Of a DNA stretch of 64,000 nt, positions 7,733-14,694 are shown in pieces. Origin of the DNA: Treponema sp. (lineage in GTDB: Bacteria; Spirochaetota; Spirochaetia; Treponematales; Treponemataceae); NCBI GenBank assembly GCA_017551545.1, contig JAFZLJ010000022.1, positions 1-64,000 of the forward strand, read 5' to 3'. Position numbers and translations under genes: made by a program. The notes under the pieces are model-generated. The model did no database searches. It was not told the origin of the DNA and saw only the letters and a program-made list of their open reading frames with translations. Every line of letters starts with the position of its first letter. Position 1 is the stretch's first letter.

Positions 7733-8551
7733 ATGACCAATTTAATTATTCGTCCAGAAAAGGCGGAAGATTTTCACAATACTGAACTCATGACTATGCG
7801 CAGCTTCTGGAATAAATATTTTCCGGGATGCGTGGAACATAATATGCTTCGGGTTATAAGAGCTTCGGCAGATTATTTGCCTCAAATCAGTCGTGTTGCC
7901 GAGCTGGAAGGAAAAATCGTGGGTGCTGCTTTTTACACCAGAGCTTGGATTGTGAGAGGAGATGGTGTACGTCATGAAGTTGCAATGCTTGGTCCACTTG
8001 CAGTTGAACCGACTCTGGAAGGTAACAATATTGGGGGCGCGCTGATTTGCGAAACAATTCGTCTTGCAAAAGAAGCGGGAATTGCGGGAATAATTCTTTG
8101 CGGTGAGCCAGGTTATTATCCTAAGTTTGGATTTAAGCTCATGCAGGATTTTGGAATTACAGATGCAGACGGCAACAGCTACGATGCATATTTGTGTTAT
8201 CCGCTGAACGAAGAATTTCCGACGTACAAAGGTCATTTTGAAGAAAGCCCGGATTTTGAAAAAATTGAAGATCCTGTCGCACTTGAAAAAATCAGCAAAG
8301 AGTTTCCTGTATACCGTAAAGTAAAAGTTCAGGAAGGCTTTATGCAGATTTTTAATCAGCATCTTGGCGTTGTGGAATCTGTGGAAGGTGATATTTTTAA
8401 TGTTCGTTATTGGGAGTTGGTAATTCCGTGCAGGCTTTCAGAAGGACTAGAGCAAATACCCTCCCCTGGCAGCGATGTTCAGTTTATCTGGAATCACAAA
8501 GGCGGCGAATCAAAAATCACAAAGGTGATAAAAAATCTTTTGGATGATTAA
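7733..8551 (+). CDS. GNAT acetyltransferase, YhbS-like
   Basis: The N-terminal half (residues 1-150) is a GNAT fold: AMLGPLAVEPTLEGNNIGGALICETI carries the acetyl-CoA-binding loop (here G-N-N-I-G-G-A rather than R-G-x-G-x-A), and GEPGYYPKFGF is the C-terminal strand typical of COG3153 (YhbS) proteins. The C-terminal 90 residues form an extra domain of unknown role. The acceptor substrate is unknown. It follows the esterase closely, with AGGAG lying about a dozen bases upstream of the ATG, so the two probably share a transcript. Confidence 0.82.
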   Translation: MTNLIIRPEKAEDFHNTELMTMRSFWNKYFPGCVEHNMLRVIRASADYLPQISRVAELEGKIVGAAFYTRAWIVRGDGVRHEVAMLGPLAVEPTLEGNNIGGALICETIRLAKEAGIAGIILCGEPGYYPKFGFKLMQDFGITDADGNSYDAYLCYPLNEEFPTYKGHFEESPDFEKIEDPVALEKISKEFPVYRKVKVQEGFMQIFNQHLGVVESVEGDIFNVRYWELVIPCRLSEGLEQIPSPGSDVQFIWNHKGGESKITKVIKNLLDD

Positions 8552-8628
8552 GAATGGCAAACATTATCAAGAAGCAAAATCACCTCCGCGGTATAATCAT
8601 CTCATAAAGTTTTGGAGGAGATGACTTT

Positions 8629-9528
8629 ATGGATGATTTTAAACCGCTGTTTGAATATGTTGAAAAAAACATTGAAAAGAAGATTGAGTTAAAGGAACTT
8701 GCAGATTTTATGGGCTACAGTCCTTTTTACATCAGCAGAAAATTTGTAGATATTTACGGCATTCCGATTACTGGTTATGTGCGAATCAGGAAGCTGCAAT
8801 ATTCCATAAAGGATTTGCTGGATGGTATGAAAGTGATTGATGTTGCCATGAAATATTCCTTTGAATCTCATGAAGGTTTTTCAAGATCGTTCAAAAGTCT
8901 TTTTGGCTCTTCTCCAAAGAATATTAGAAACTATTTGCAGAAGTACGAAATTCCGGAGTTTGAACTTTTGCCAAATAGTAAAGCAAAACCAATGGAGGAA
9001 CAAAAAATGAGTTTAAGCGATGACATGCACAAAATGATTTTCACGATTCTTGGTAATTCGTTTGAAGAAATGGGCGCAGGCTTCTGTTCAAAAATTGAGC
9101 TTAGCCTATTGCCGGATAATTGCCTTAGGATTTTTGATGATGGCCGCGGAATAAAGCTGGATGACGATGGAGTGATTCACGAAGAAATCCTGCAGAATCT
9201 TTTTTCCGGCAAACCGATTACAAAGGTTGAATATGCCCAGATGGGAGACCTGCCCTTTGATGACCTTAAGCTTGTAAACTCACTTTGCGAAAAGCTTACA
9301 ATAACTGTCTGGCGTAATGGAAAAATATACGAACAGGATTACATCCGCGGAGTTCCACAGCATTCAGTCACAAGCAAAACTAATGATTCAAAAATCCCGC
9401 ACGGAACTCAGATTATCCTTAAACCCGACACATCGATTTTTGAATCCACCGAGTTTAGTAAAGAAAAACTTCAAACCTGGATTAGCGAAAATTATTGCGA
9501 CCTGAAAGGGAATGTGGTAATAAATTAA
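8629..9528 (+). CDS. AraC-type HTH fused to a GyrB-like GHKL ATPase domain
   Basis: Residues 1-105 are an AraC DNA-binding domain (LADFMGYSPFYISRKFVDIYG and the second HTH AMKYSFESHEGFSRSFKSLFG with SP). Residues 135-299 match the N-terminal ATPase domain of GyrB/ParE: an N-box-like ILGNSFEEMGAGFCSKIEL (140-158), the G1 box IFDDGRGI (168-175), GKIYEQDYIRG (231-241) and HGTQIILKPDTSIF (258-271). The residue aligned with the catalytic GyrB Glu42 is Thr139, and the GGLHGVG loop is degenerate. Nucleotide binding may persist while hydrolysis is doubtful. A GGAGGAG ribosome binding site precedes the ATG. The targets are unknown. Confidence 0.8.
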   Translation: MDDFKPLFEYVEKNIEKKIELKELADFMGYSPFYISRKFVDIYGIPITGYVRIRKLQYSIKDLLDGMKVIDVAMKYSFESHEGFSRSFKSLFGSSPKNIRNYLQKYEIPEFELLPNSKAKPMEEQKMSLSDDMHKMIFTILGNSFEEMGAGFCSKIELSLLPDNCLRIFDDGRGIKLDDDGVIHEEILQNLFSGKPITKVEYAQMGDLPFDDLKLVNSLCEKLTITVWRNGKIYEQDYIRGVPQHSVTSKTNDSKIPHGTQIILKPDTSIFESTEFSKEKLQTWISENYCDLKGNVVIN

Positions 9529-9549
9529 AGGTTATCATAAAAGCTCAGA

Positions 9550-9574
9550 AGTGGTCACTTTTAAAGCGACCACT
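9550..9574. promoter_or_regulatory. Inverted repeat AGTGGTC / GACCACT in the gap before the acetyltransferase
   Basis: The arms AGTGGTC and GACCACT are perfect, and CTT/AAG inside extends the stem across one A-C mismatch. No T-run follows, so it is not an obvious terminator. It could be an operator for the neighbouring regulator or an RNA hairpin. A TTGACA at 9582-9587 with CATAGT at 9605-9610 (17-base spacing) just downstream is a possible promoter for the next gene. Confidence 0.4.
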
Positions 9575-9629
9575 TTATCCATTGACATCACCCATTTTCT
9601 TCTTCATAGTATTTTTGAAGGAGAAAATA

Positions 9630-10148
9630 ATTATTAATAACATAGAATTAAAACAACTATCGCTGGATATGGGAAAACCGGAATATGATATGCTGCAGAG
9701 CATTCTTGATGTGGAAAACGGTTTTACAAATCCGGCATATGACCTTTCCTATGACGAGTATAAAGAGTGGCTGCGGATAACGGACAACAATTCCAGAGGT
9801 ATTGATTTGCCGGAAGGTTGGATTCCGTATACCACATATGTTCTGTATGTTGACGGTATTCCTGTCGGTTACGGCAGAGTCAGGCATTCGTCATCCGAGT
9901 ATCTGGAAACGGTTGTCGGCGCAGGAAATCTGGGGTACGGCATCGCTAAGGAATATAGAGGAAAAGGATACGGAAGTATTTTATTCAAAGAGTTATTGAA
10001 AAAATGCAAAGAAATCGGATATAAAGAAATTAAGCTGTTCCCGATGAAAACCAACGAGCCTACCATAAAAATCATGCTGAAAAACGGCGGCCAGATTATT
10101 GGAGATTTCAAGAATCAGAAACATATCATCCGCATACCATTGGAATGA
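9630..10148 (+). CDS. GNAT acetyltransferase with a non-standard start
   Basis: The protein is a COG3981-like GNAT. The acetyl-CoA loop EYRGKGYGSILFKELL is intact, as are the N-terminal ENGFTNPAYDLSYDEYKEWL and the final MLKNGGQIIGDF. The family's N-terminus (IELKQLSLDMGKPEYDML) begins before the first in-frame ATG at 9669. An excellent ribosome binding site (GAAGGAG, 9617-9623) points to the ATT codons at 9630 or 9633. Either this gene uses an ATT start, or it has lost its ATG. The upstream open reading has no family similarity. Confidence 0.72.
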   Translation: MINNIELKQLSLDMGKPEYDMLQSILDVENGFTNPAYDLSYDEYKEWLRITDNNSRGIDLPEGWIPYTTYVLYVDGIPVGYGRVRHSSSEYLETVVGAGNLGYGIAKEYRGKGYGSILFKELLKKCKEIGYKEIKLFPMKTNEPTIKIMLKNGGQIIGDFKNQKHIIRIPLE

Positions 10149-10193
10149 GATGATGGTACAAATGCTATTTTCCAGGCAGCTTATGAATTATTT

Positions 10194-10832
10194 TTATTCC
10201 GAAAATCCTAAGCTTTCCCAATCATTATACAGTTTTGTGTAATTTAAAGAATATTCTATTAGTTTTTCACGTGGAACTTTTTCGGCTATTTTTCGGACAA
10301 TCTTTTGAGCGAAAGAATATAAATCATTTGTAAGTGTAAATAATTTTTCAAAATTGAAAATATCTTCTTTGGGGTAATCAATTTTTATATCATGATTATA
10401 AGGCTGGTCAGCAAGATAAGTAGCAAGTCCTTCACCCATGATAAAAGACATTTGTGATTCAGGTGTAGAAATCTGATTCTGACAAATGTGAACAAATTCA
10501 TGAATTATAATTTTCTGAAAATCTTCGACGGTATCATTTTTGTGCACATTTGTTTTTTTGTATTCATCATAAGCAAGAACATATATTTTAGAACCATCAG
10601 CACAGCCAATAATATAATCCTGATATGGACCTCTCTCAAAGCTTTCGTAAAATGTTTTCCACTCTTCAAGATCAGAAAAAATCCTGATTTCTACATAGTT
10701 TTCGAGTTTCTGAATTTCCCAAAAATCCAGAATACGTTTTAAATTTTGATTGAGTGCTTCGTTTACAGTTTGAACAAGAGATTTGCTTTTTTCATCATAT
10801 TCGATTGAATAGAGTTCTGATTGAAATAGCAT
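10194..10832 (-). CDS. Putative zinc metallopeptidase (HEFVH, peptidase MA-like)
   Basis: A 212-residue protein with the zinc-binding motif IIHEFVHICQN near residue 118 and a downstream GEGLATYLADQ that would give the third ligand Glu, as in gluzincin and peptidase MA-like proteins. There is no signal peptide, so it is cytoplasmic. The substrate is unknown. A good ribosome binding site (AAAGGAG) precedes the ATG. Its 5' end lies about 40 bases from repeat copy B. Confidence 0.65.
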   Translation of the reverse strand: MLFQSELYSIEYDEKSKSLVQTVNEALNQNLKRILDFWEIQKLENYVEIRIFSDLEEWKTFYESFERGPYQDYIIGCADGSKIYVLAYDEYKKTNVHKNDTVEDFQKIIIHEFVHICQNQISTPESQMSFIMGEGLATYLADQPYNHDIKIDYPKEDIFNFEKLFTLTNDLYSFAQKIVRKIAEKVPREKLIEYSLNYTKLYNDWESLGFSE

Positions 10833-10873
10833 GATTTTAACTCCTTTGGTTTTATTAATAAATCATAATCCCT

Positions 10874-10909
10874 GGTTGACGACCCTCCAAAAATTGACGG
10901 TAGTTATAC
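10874..10909 (+). repeat. Dispersed 36-bp repeat, copy B
   Basis: The full 36-base unit begins GGTTGACGACCCTCC and ends TTGACGGTAGTTATAC. Its last bases contain the TAA stop codon of the minus-strand HD-domain gene, so the end of that gene is defined by the repeat. Confidence 0.85.
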
Positions 10910-11518
10910 TTTGAGCCAGCCTTTTTCTATTGCATTATCCAGATTCTGTTCTACCCAGCCGTAAATACCAGGCATAAACTCTTTAATAATACTCATTCGC
11001 TTTTCTACCATTGGACGGCTTATTCCGCCTTCTACCCAGGTATGGCCTTGAGTCAGTGTATTATGTAAAAATGGCTGAAGTCTGTCCATACATGCGGCAT
11101 ATTTTGCATCTGGAGTTTGCATTGCATCAAATTCTTCCCAAAGCTGGCGGATTTCCTGTCCCTGTTCAGAAGGAAGCATTGCAAAAAGCTTGTCTGCGGC
11201 TGCCTGTTCACGCTGGGCTTTATCCTCATTTCCTTTTGTATCATAAGCAAAGGTGTCGCCTGCATATATTTCTATTAAATCATGAACTACACACATTTTT
11301 ACGGCACGGTTTACATCAACCGGTTGGCTTGCATATTCTTCAAAAAGAAGGGCCATAACCGCAATATGCCAGGAATGCTCTGCATCGTTTTCGCGGCGTG
11401 AACCGTCTACAAGCAGGGTGCGTCTTAAGATGCTGGTCATATTATCTATTTCGGCAGTAAACCTTAGCTGCTGGTCTAATCTTATATTTTTACTTGGGAT
11501 AAAATCTTGAATTGCCAT
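10904..11518 (-). CDS. HD-domain hydrolase, YfbR/HDDC2-like
   Basis: A 204-residue HD-domain phosphohydrolase. It has the pattern RRENDAEHSWHIAVMALL (first His), CVVHDLIEIYAGD (HD pair) and a later Asp (YAACMDRLQPFLHN). Relatives of this COG1896 group are 5'-deoxynucleotidases. The ATG at 11518 is preferred: upstream in-frame codons run through an A/T-rich spacer and repeat copy C, while a TATAAT ends six bases before this ATG and no ribosome binding site is present, implying a leaderless message. The gene is bracketed by repeat copies C and B like a cassette. Confidence 0.85.
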   Translation of the reverse strand: MAIQDFIPSKNIRLDQQLRFTAEIDNMTSILRRTLLVDGSRRENDAEHSWHIAVMALLFEEYASQPVDVNRAVKMCVVHDLIEIYAGDTFAYDTKGNEDKAQREQAAADKLFAMLPSEQGQEIRQLWEEFDAMQTPDAKYAACMDRLQPFLHNTLTQGHTWVEGGISRPMVEKRMSIIKEFMPGIYGWVEQNLDNAIEKGWLKV

Positions 11519-11524
11519 ATTTTG

Positions 11525-11530
11525 ATTATA
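11525..11530 (-). promoter_or_regulatory. -10 box (TATAAT) for the HD gene, six bases before its ATG
   Basis: The hexamer is perfect on the minus strand and is followed by CAAAAT and the ATG. Transcription would start at or next to the A of the start codon. No clear -35 element is seen in the T-rich DNA upstream. Confidence 0.5.
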
Positions 11531-11568
11531 ACATAAAAAAAATTTAAAAAAAATTAAAATTTTCTTGA

Positions 11569-11604
11569 GGTTGACGACTCTCCAAAAATTGACGGTAGTC
11601 ATAC
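11569..11604 (+). repeat. Dispersed 36-bp repeat, copy C
   Basis: It is the same unit with two substitutions (GACTCTCC for GACCCTCC and GTCATAC for GTTATAC). The truncated JAB-like reading frame begins at its right edge, and the promoter of the HD gene lies at its left. Confidence 0.85.
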
Positions 11605-11880
11605 TCAAATGGTGATATTTATGAAATAGAAGGGGATGAATCCTCTATAGACCCAGATTTATTACCAACAAGTGTTTATAAAGATGCAGATTTCTTACAT
11701 AATCATCCACAAGGGTCACCACCATCTTCTTATGATATTTCAAATTATTATATGAGAGAAATGAAGTCAATGACTTCATATGGTAATAGAGGTGCTTGGA
11801 AAATATACAGAGATAAAAACAAAAGTGACAAAACTGTATTGTTAGTAAAAGATTTAATGAAACTGGAAGCAAAAATATAA
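11605..11880 (+). pseudogene. 5'-truncated JAB/MPN-like gene remnant
   Basis: An open frame of 91 codons starts abruptly at repeat copy C and ends in TAA. It contains HNHPQGSPPSSYD, which fits the H-x-H and S-x-x-D parts of the JAMM metalloprotease motif, followed by YYMREMKSMTSYGNRGAWKI. The N-terminal half with the catalytic Glu is missing and a TAG inside the repeat closes the frame upstream. It resembles the C-terminal part of JAB-type domains of polymorphic toxins or phage proteins. It is probably the tail of a gene cut by the recombination that placed the repeat. Confidence 0.55.
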
Positions 11881-11883
11881 AAA

Positions 11884-11997
11884 ATGAAAACACAAATAGA
11901 TATTATGTACAAAACTAAACAGATAAAAAAGGATAGATACGATGCTGTTTATAATACATTTAGACAAGACCTTGAAAACTTCTTTACAAAAGTATAA
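11884..11997 (+). CDS. Hypothetical 37-residue protein
   Basis: The frame begins MKTQIDIMYKTKQIKKDRYD and ends FFTKV, three bases after the JAB-like remnant. It is lysine-rich with no recognised domain. It may be a small partner or immunity-like gene carried with the truncated gene, but the coding status is uncertain. Confidence 0.4.
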   Translation: MKTQIDIMYKTKQIKKDRYDAVYNTFRQDLENFFTKV

Positions 11998-12024
11998 TTA
12001 TAATGTGGAAAGGAGATAAATAAA

Positions 12025-12183
12025 ATGCAGGATGAAATACTAGGGAAACAACTTACCAGAACAGAGATTGGGAAGCAGATTGAAAAAGAAGTGAAAAAAA
12101 TGAATAGTAAGGAAAGACAGGCTTATGAAAAAAGGTCTGAACGTAATTATGAAAAGATTATGAAAGCACTACAAAAAAAATAA
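12025..12183 (+). CDS. Hypothetical 52-residue charged protein
   Basis: The frame runs from an ATG with a strong ribosome binding site (AAAGGAGAT) to a TAA seven bases before repeat copy D. The protein starts MQDEILGKQLTRTEIGKQIE and is almost entirely helical and charged (KEVKKMNSKERQAYEKRSER), with coiled-coil character. It resembles small antitoxin-like or phage-type helical proteins in composition only; the family is not recognised. Confidence 0.55.
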   Translation: MQDEILGKQLTRTEIGKQIEKEVKKMNSKERQAYEKRSERNYEKIMKALQKK

Positions 12184-12190
12184 TGTTGTT

Positions 12191-12226
12191 GGTTGACGAC
12201 CCTCCAAAAAGTGACGGTAGTTATAC
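12191..12226 (+). repeat. Dispersed 36-bp repeat, copy D
   Basis: The unit differs from copy B at one position (GTGACGG for TTGACGG). It lies between the 3' ends of two convergent genes: the 52-residue ORF on the left and the mazF remnant on the right. Confidence 0.85.
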
Positions 12227-12236
12227 CGAATTGATT

Positions 12237-12473
12237 TCAATTTTCCAAAACCCAGAAAATTTCTTCGTATATTTCATTCAATAAATCTGATGATAATCTT
12301 GAGTTCTTTTCTAACAGAGCCTGCTTATCAACTGTTGTAATCTGAGAGCACAAGGCTACAGAATCTTTTGAAAGCTTTGATTCATATTACTGTACAATAA
12401 TTCCAGGTCTTTTAAATGCAGGTGTACTGCCGCGAGGTTCCTGGAAATCTACCCACCAGATTTCACCATTCAT
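12237..12473 (-). pseudogene. mazF-like toxin remnant with internal deletion
   Basis: The first 28 codons encode a clear MazF/PemK N-terminus (MNGEIWWVDFQEPRGSTP, then RPGIIVQ), ending in TAA at 12387-12389. The same frame continues with the MazF C-terminus: LSKDSVALCSQITTVDK followed by LLEKNSRLSSDLLNEI. About 35 residues of the middle, including the conserved PLTS-type strand, are missing. MazF toxins are sequence-specific endoribonucleases; this copy should be inactive. Its ATG overlaps the stop of the upstream HTH gene by 11 bases, so it was once translationally coupled to it. Confidence 0.75.
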
Positions 12474-13017
12474 CATTCTTTAAAATCTCCCTTATGGCAG
12501 CTAGACTGCTTTTGCGTATTTTTTGTGATTCAGAGGAATTCAAATATTGATTATAAGAAGCGTCTGGAATCTTTTTTATTTTCTTTGTTTTTAATGCCGG
12601 TGGCTCCGGGACGCAAGTCTGATTTTCAATAATTGTGGCAAGTTTGGACATTAAAGAAATCTGTTCACTCAAACGCAATAAAGGTATAAGCCTGATTAAT
12701 TCTGCCAGTAAGTTTTTTGAATCTGATTTTGCCGGTGATTTACCATAAGGAACTGCCGGGGATGCAACCTTCAAACCAGTTTCCGCTTCAGAATCATATG
12801 AATAAACAACCTTGTTGTCATCGTTTTTGATATTGTCTAAAAACAAGTCTGCCGAAACCTTATATAATTCGCATAATTTTTTTATGTTCTTAAGAGAAGG
12901 TTCAGCTGTACCGTTTTCGTATTTGTTATACATCTGTCGTGAAATTTCAAGATATTCAGCCACGGCACTTTGAGAATAATTATTTTTATTTCGTAATGAA
13001 CGAAGTAATTCTTTCAT
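12463..13017 (-). CDS. XRE-family regulator upstream of the mazF remnant
   Basis: This 184-residue protein has an N-terminal Cro/C1 helix-turn-helix (NNYSQSAVAEYLEISRQMYN followed by KYENG, residues 13-37) and a long, poorly ordered C-terminal half. It directly precedes and overlaps the broken mazF, so it may be the antitoxin of a decayed module. Its own promoter is clear: TTGACT, 17 bases, TATACT, then six bases to the ATG, with no ribosome binding site. A leaderless, autoregulated transcript is likely. Confidence 0.8.
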   Translation of the reverse strand: MKELLRSLRNKNNYSQSAVAEYLEISRQMYNKYENGTAEPSLKNIKKLCELYKVSADLFLDNIKNDDNKVVYSYDSEAETGLKVASPAVPYGKSPAKSDSKNLLAELIRLIPLLRLSEQISLMSKLATIIENQTCVPEPPALKTKKIKKIPDASYNQYLNSSESQKIRKSSLAAIREILKNDEW

Positions 13018-13023
13018 GGGTTT

Positions 13024-13052
13024 AGTATAAGTGAGAAGTGTTTTAAAGTCAA
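13024..13052 (-). promoter_or_regulatory. Sigma-70-type promoter of the XRE gene
   Basis: On the minus strand TTGACT (13047-13052) and TATACT (13024-13029) are separated by exactly 17 bases. The -10 box ends six bases before the ATG at 13017, placing the predicted +1 at the start codon. Confidence 0.7.
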
Positions 13053-13147
13053 TTTTTATTAGACATTTTTTGTCGTATTTTTGTTGACTTTATAAAATGC
13101 TTTTTAATATATGAAAACTTAAAATATCTATGTTATAATTTTTTATT

Positions 13148-13195
13148 ATGGACGAACCAAAAGTTATAGATGATTACGAGTCGTATTTTGATTGA
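13148..13195 (+). CDS. Possible 15-codon leader ORF before an acetyltransferase gene
   Basis: The frame MDEPKVIDDYESYFD lies eight bases after a TATAAT (13134-13139) and stops two bases before the ATG of the next gene. It is very acidic and lacks a ribosome binding site. It might be a translated leader, or the start of a lost gene. Confidence 0.3.
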   Translation: MDEPKVIDDYESYFD

Positions 13196-13197
13196 GG

Positions 13198-14127
13198 ATG
13201 GAATTAAAAACTATGAAAATAACAACAAAACAATTTCAAATGTTATCAGACATAAATCTGGTGTGGGATTTCCTTGTAGAAACTTACGACTGGAAAAATG
13301 CGAGTGGACGACCGGCGCCGTTCTTTGAATATGCACTTACTGCAACCTGGATGGATTCGTCATATTCTTTTTTGGACCGCTTCTGGTTCGATGGCGATAA
13401 GGTTGTTGCTTTTGCTTATTACGAAGCACCGGTGACAGATATTTATTTCAATGTACGCAAGGGTTATGAATTTCTTGCAGACGAGCTCATTGAATATGCT
13501 GTTACAACAATGCCTCATTTTAATGGCGAGCAGCAGTTTGTCTTTTCGGATGGTCAGCAATTCTTAAAGGATGCAGCGGCAAAGCGTGGCTTTAAACAGG
13601 TTTATGAATATGAGGACATGATTTTTGATTTTCAGAACGAGCTGAATTACGAGCTTCCGGAAGGTTATCATTTTGTAGACCACAAGGATGTTGATATCGT
13701 AAAATGTTCAAAGCTCTGCTGGTATGGTTTTGGCCATGGCGAACGTGGTGAGTTTGTGGGCTGGGATAAATACGACGATTCTCTGGAATGGACTCCGGCA
13801 AAATCTCATAAGGACGGCTGGGCTTCTTTCATGTCTCCAACTCCTCATGAAACACCGCAGTATAATATCATCATTGCAGATGAGAACGAAGAATATGTCT
13901 GCTTCTCTGGTATGTGGTGGGTTCCTCAAAACCATCTTGCTTACATGGAACCGCTTTGTACTCATCCGGATCATCGTAAGCGAGGTTTGGCTGCAGCGGC
14001 ACTTACAAAACATTACCGAACACTCAAGCCACTGGGCGCAACTCACATGACCGGCGGAGATGATGAGTTCTACAAAAAGATTGGATATGGAAAAGGATAT
14101 CACTGGACAATATGGAGAAAGCAATAG
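13198..14127 (+). CDS. GNAT acetyltransferase (two-part)
   Basis: This roughly 309-residue protein ends in a GNAT domain: CTHPDHRKRGLAAAALTKHY is the acetyl-CoA loop (residues about 256-275) and MTGGDDEFYKKIGYG is the closing strand. The N-terminal 150 residues form a second, degenerate GNAT-like half. The ATG at 13198 is used because it follows GAGG, although the ATG at 13213 is also possible. It overlaps the next acetyltransferase gene by 16 bases, so the pair is cotranslated. The substrate is unknown. Confidence 0.8.
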   Translation: MELKTMKITTKQFQMLSDINLVWDFLVETYDWKNASGRPAPFFEYALTATWMDSSYSFLDRFWFDGDKVVAFAYYEAPVTDIYFNVRKGYEFLADELIEYAVTTMPHFNGEQQFVFSDGQQFLKDAAAKRGFKQVYEYEDMIFDFQNELNYELPEGYHFVDHKDVDIVKCSKLCWYGFGHGERGEFVGWDKYDDSLEWTPAKSHKDGWASFMSPTPHETPQYNIIIADENEEYVCFSGMWWVPQNHLAYMEPLCTHPDHRKRGLAAAALTKHYRTLKPLGATHMTGGDDEFYKKIGYGKGYHWTIWRKQ

Positions 14128-14627
14128 AAACAAACCGTCTTATAATCACAAAGTTTACTCCCGATATGGCGCAGGCTGTTCATCAAAATTCGCTCGATGA
14201 AGATACGCGTAGATTTTTGCCGGACGAGGTTTTTGAAACTGTTGAAGATGCAGCTGAAACAATTGTTTTTTTGATGTCGCAGTATGAAGGGACTGAAGGG
14301 CCGTTTGTATATCCAGTCCTCTTAAAAGACAAAACGAATATCGGTTATGTGCAGGCAGTTCCAACTGAAAGCGGCATTTGGGAAGTCGGCTATCATATTG
14401 CAAAACAGTTTACAGGAAAAGGCTATGCGACAGAAGGAATTACAGCTTTTCTTCCGGTGATAATGAAACAGCTGGGGATTCAAAAAATCTACGGAATCTG
14501 TGATGCCGAAAATGTTGCTTCATGCAGGGTTCTGGAAAAATGCGGATTCAGTTTGGAGTATCAGGGAGCCGGCAAATATCAGGGGAAATCAACACAAATA
14601 AGAAAGTATGTGTATGTGTTTTGTTGA
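14112..14627 (+). CDS. GNAT acetyltransferase, RimJ/RimL type, with an altered C-terminus
   Basis: A 171-residue protein with NRLIITKFTPDMAQAVHQNS, the acetyl-CoA segment VGYHIAKQFTGKGYATEGI and the RimL-type ending VASCRVLEKCGFSLE. Its last residues (VYVFC) and stop codon lie in a 66-bp fragment copied from the 3' end of the gene at 47412, so the original C-terminus has been replaced. The start lies inside the preceding acetyltransferase gene. Confidence 0.82.
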   Translation: MEKAIETNRLIITKFTPDMAQAVHQNSLDEDTRRFLPDEVFETVEDAAETIVFLMSQYEGTEGPFVYPVLLKDKTNIGYVQAVPTESGIWEVGYHIAKQFTGKGYATEGITAFLPVIMKQLGIQKIYGICDAENVASCRVLEKCGFSLEYQGAGKYQGKSTQIRKYVYVFC

Positions 14628-14682
14628 ATATAACGCAAGCTGGCTTGGTGAAAAAGTTACCGGCGAAAAAGCTGTGTGGTAA
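14617..14682 (+). repeat. Duplicated 3'-end fragment of the HEYGH membrane-protein gene
   Basis: These 66 bases match 47769-47834 at 63 positions, right up to and including the TAA stop. They encode the last 21 residues of that protein in another frame context. The fragment is truncated on its left and fused to the acetyltransferase gene. It marks either a deletion of a second full copy or a recombination scar. Confidence 0.85.
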
Positions 14683-14694
14683 TTCGAACAAAAT

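Noticed and set aside
227-12226. Definite integron attC sites
   Set aside because: The unit lacks the paired inverted core sequences expected for attC and no integrase gene lies in the window, so the integron idea is kept only as a hypothesis.
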